A stretch of DNA of 6,327 bases from Frankiaceae bacterium (GTDB lineage Bacteria; Actinomycetota; Actinomycetes; JADGOU01): positions 1-6,327 of the forward strand of contig JADGOU010000180.1 in assembly GCA_017882835.1 (NCBI GenBank). The letters are read 5' to 3'. A program made the position numbers and the translations under genes. Below the pieces are notes generated by a model. It was not told the origin of the DNA and searched no databases. It saw nothing but the letters and a program-made list of their open reading frames with translations. Positions 5,172 through 6,327 of the stretch are shown here, in pieces. Within the stretch, counting starts at the first letter, position 1. Every line of letters begins with the position of its first letter.

Positions 5172-5374
5172 GGCTTCTCGGCTCGCATCAAGCGCGGCAC
5201 GCCGAGGAACTGGGTCAGTTGGGTTCGGCTTACGGAGCGGCTAGTTCGTGAAGTAGACATTCAGGTCACCGGCGAGCGCTGACGGGCTGGCGTCTGCCCG
5301 TTGCAGGTGGTCCCACTCGGCGTGGCGTGTTGATCTCGGCTGAACTCTCCTGATCATTGTGGTTCGTGTCCGCG
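5172..5374. other. Non-coding stretch with the probable left end of the IS66 element
   Basis: No gene can be supported here. Minus-strand open frames across it are proline- and arginine-rich shadows. A 6-bp stem, ACGGGC at 5282-5287 with GCCCGT at 5296-5301 and an 8-base loop, lies between the TA promoter and the transposase start. Some IS elements carry such a stem to block read-through. A segment near 5247-5266 (GAAGTAGACATTCAGGTCAC) is a candidate terminal inverted repeat by position, but the matching right end lies outside the window, so the boundary is unproven. Confidence 0.35.
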
Positions 5375-6327
5375 ATGCAGCCCGCGCCGGGATGCGCTTC
5401 GTGCGCGTCCCGCGACGTGGTGATCGAAGAGCTGGCTTCGGCGAATGCCCGGCTGGCGGAGCGGGTGGCCGGGCTGGAACGGCTCGTCGGTCGTAACAGC
5501 GACAACTCCTCGATGCCCCCGTCGACAGACGACTTGCCTGGGCGCAAGGCGCCGTCGCGGAAGACCGGCAAGCGGTCGGAACGTCGCCGGGGTAAGCAGC
5601 CAGGGGCGGCCGGGGCGGGGTTGCCGCGGGTGGACAACCCAGATGAGACGGTGCAGGTGTTCCCAGAGACCTGCGCGGACTGCGGCGCTGGGCTGGCCGA
5701 CGGTGCGGACGCTGGCGTGAGCTCACGCCAGGTGTTCGACGTGCCGCCGGTCACCGTCCGGGTGACCGAGTACATGCTGTACAAGAAGCAGTGCCGGTGC
5801 GGCTGCGTGACGGCGGCGACAGCGCCGGCGGGGGTGGCCGACGCGCCGGTCAGCTACGGCCCGAACCTGCCGGCTTTCGTCGCCTACCTGCTGGTCTTCC
5901 AGCATGTCCCGGTGCACCGCGCGGCGATGCTGATCGCGGACCTGACCGGGGCGCGGCCCTCGACCGGCTTCGTGCACGGCATCCTGCGCCGCTGCGCCCA
6001 CGCGCTCGGCGAGGTCATGACCCTGGTCAAGACGCTGGTGACGCGGGCGACGGTGGCCGGGTTCGACGAGACCACGTTGCGGTGCGGCCCGGCCGGCCGG
6101 AAGAACTACGTGCTGTCGGCCTCGACCGAGCTGTGCACACTGTTCTTCCTGGGTGGCCGGGACCTGGGCAGCTTCACCGAGTTCGGGGTGCTGCCCGGTT
6201 TCACCGGGGTGGCGGTGCACGACCGCTACAGCGTCTACGACAACAGGGCCTTCGCCGGCGTCGGCGGTCACCAGATCTGCTGCGCGCACATCCTTCGCGA
6301 CCTGCAAGACGCCGCTGAGGTCTACCC
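5247..6327 (+). mobile_element. IS66-family insertion sequence, left part
   Basis: Element inferred from the intact transposase gene and the gene-free leader in front of it. The left boundary is a guess based on the end of the TA promoter region and a short candidate terminal repeat; the right end is outside the window. It lies immediately upstream of the HigBA-like operon, in opposite orientation. Confidence 0.4.
5375..6327 (+). CDS. tnpC: IS66-family transposase, N-terminal 317 residues (runs off the window)
   Basis: The frame from ATG 5375 is open to the window end. Residues 15-38 form a leucine-rich coiled coil (VVIEELASANARLAER, then VAGLERLVGRNS), followed by NSSMPPSTDDLPGRK, the IS66 signature. 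A zinc-binding region has Cys100/Cys103 (CADCG) and Cys140/Cys142/Cys144 (CRCGC). The catalytic domain begins at Asp231 in AGFDETTLR and continues to Asp283 in VAVHDRYSVYDN; the third acidic residue would lie beyond 6327. An N-terminal Cys7-x2-Cys10 supports ATG 5375 over GTG 5366 or GTG 5417; no clear ribosome binding site precedes it. No small IS66 accessory ORFs (orf1, orf2) are seen upstream, so this resembles the single-gene (ISBst12-like) branch of the family. No lesions occur in 317 codons, and both visible catalytic Asp are present, so the element may be recent and active. Confidence 0.95.
   Translation, partial: MQPAPGCASCASRDVVIEELASANARLAERVAGLERLVGRNSDNSSMPPSTDDLPGRKAPSRKTGKRSERRRGKQPGAAGAGLPRVDNPDETVQVFPETCADCGAGLADGADAGVSSRQVFDVPPVTVRVTEYMLYKKQCRCGCVTAATAPAGVADAPVSYGPNLPAFVAYLLVFQHVPVHRAAMLIADLTGARPSTGFVHGILRRCAHALGEVMTLVKTLVTRATVAGFDETTLRCGPAGRKNYVLSASTELCTLFFLGGRDLGSFTEFGVLPGFTGVAVHDRYSVYDNRAFAGVGGHQICCAHILRDLQDAAEVY

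Noticed and set aside
5129..5260. A 44-residue N-terminal extension of the HigB-like toxin
   Set aside because: It has no family similarity, crosses the promoter and operator-like repeats, and would make the toxin much longer than its relatives.
5791..6318. Long open frames on both strands within the IS66 region
   Set aside because: The frame starting at 5375 carries all IS66 signatures. The others are Arg- and Pro-rich shadows.
1..6327. CRISPR array, tRNA or rRNA genes
   Set aside because: No regularly spaced repeats and no tRNA- or rRNA-like sequence were found on reading both strands.

Overview
The window is high-GC DNA with codon use and gene families typical of an actinobacterium (Streptomyces, Pseudonocardia or Frankia-like); the exact genus cannot be read from it. 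It is an accessory, strongly rearranged region. Two compact toxin-antitoxin (TA) pairs are intact, and almost everything else is a mobile-element piece or a frame-broken gene.

Layout, left to right. Positions 1-183 (-) hold the C-terminal part of an IS200/IS605-type TnpB. Positions 187-1027 (-) hold a decayed TIGR00027-type SAM-dependent methyltransferase with four lesions. About 200 bp without a gene follows. At 1229-1378 (+) there is the first third of a serine resolvase, joined in another frame to an internal piece of a Tn3-family transposase TnpA (1379-1535). A PIN-domain (VapC-like) toxin and a 64-residue partner lie at 1573-2201 (-), with a 4-bp ATGA overlap. A second, unrelated and broken resolvase lies at 2229-2704 (-), followed by a marked palindrome and inverted repeat that look like recombinase sites or transposon ends. 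A DGPF/YCII-like protein gene (2914-3355, +) and an ECF42-type sigma factor gene (3362-about 4500, +) form the usual pair for that sigma group, but both are frameshifted and the sigma gene has lost its normal 3' end. A HigB/HigA-like TA pair (toxin first) lies at 4503-5128 (-), converging on the broken sigma gene. The window ends inside an IS66-family transposase (5375-6327, +), which is open as far as it can be read.

How it fits together. The ECF42-DGPF pair and the methyltransferase are probably old cargo or chromosomal genes that lost function. The TnpB, Tn3 and IS66 pieces record repeated insertion and deletion. The two TA modules are the only complete genes and the only ones without visible lesions, which fits selection or addictive maintenance in decaying DNA. 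I found no CRISPR array, tRNA or rRNA, and no multi-gene system that I would call new with confidence. The best leads are the unusual small antitoxin-like partner of the PIN toxin, the palindrome/inverted-repeat cluster at 2766-2831, and the leaderless-looking toxin-first TA promoter.
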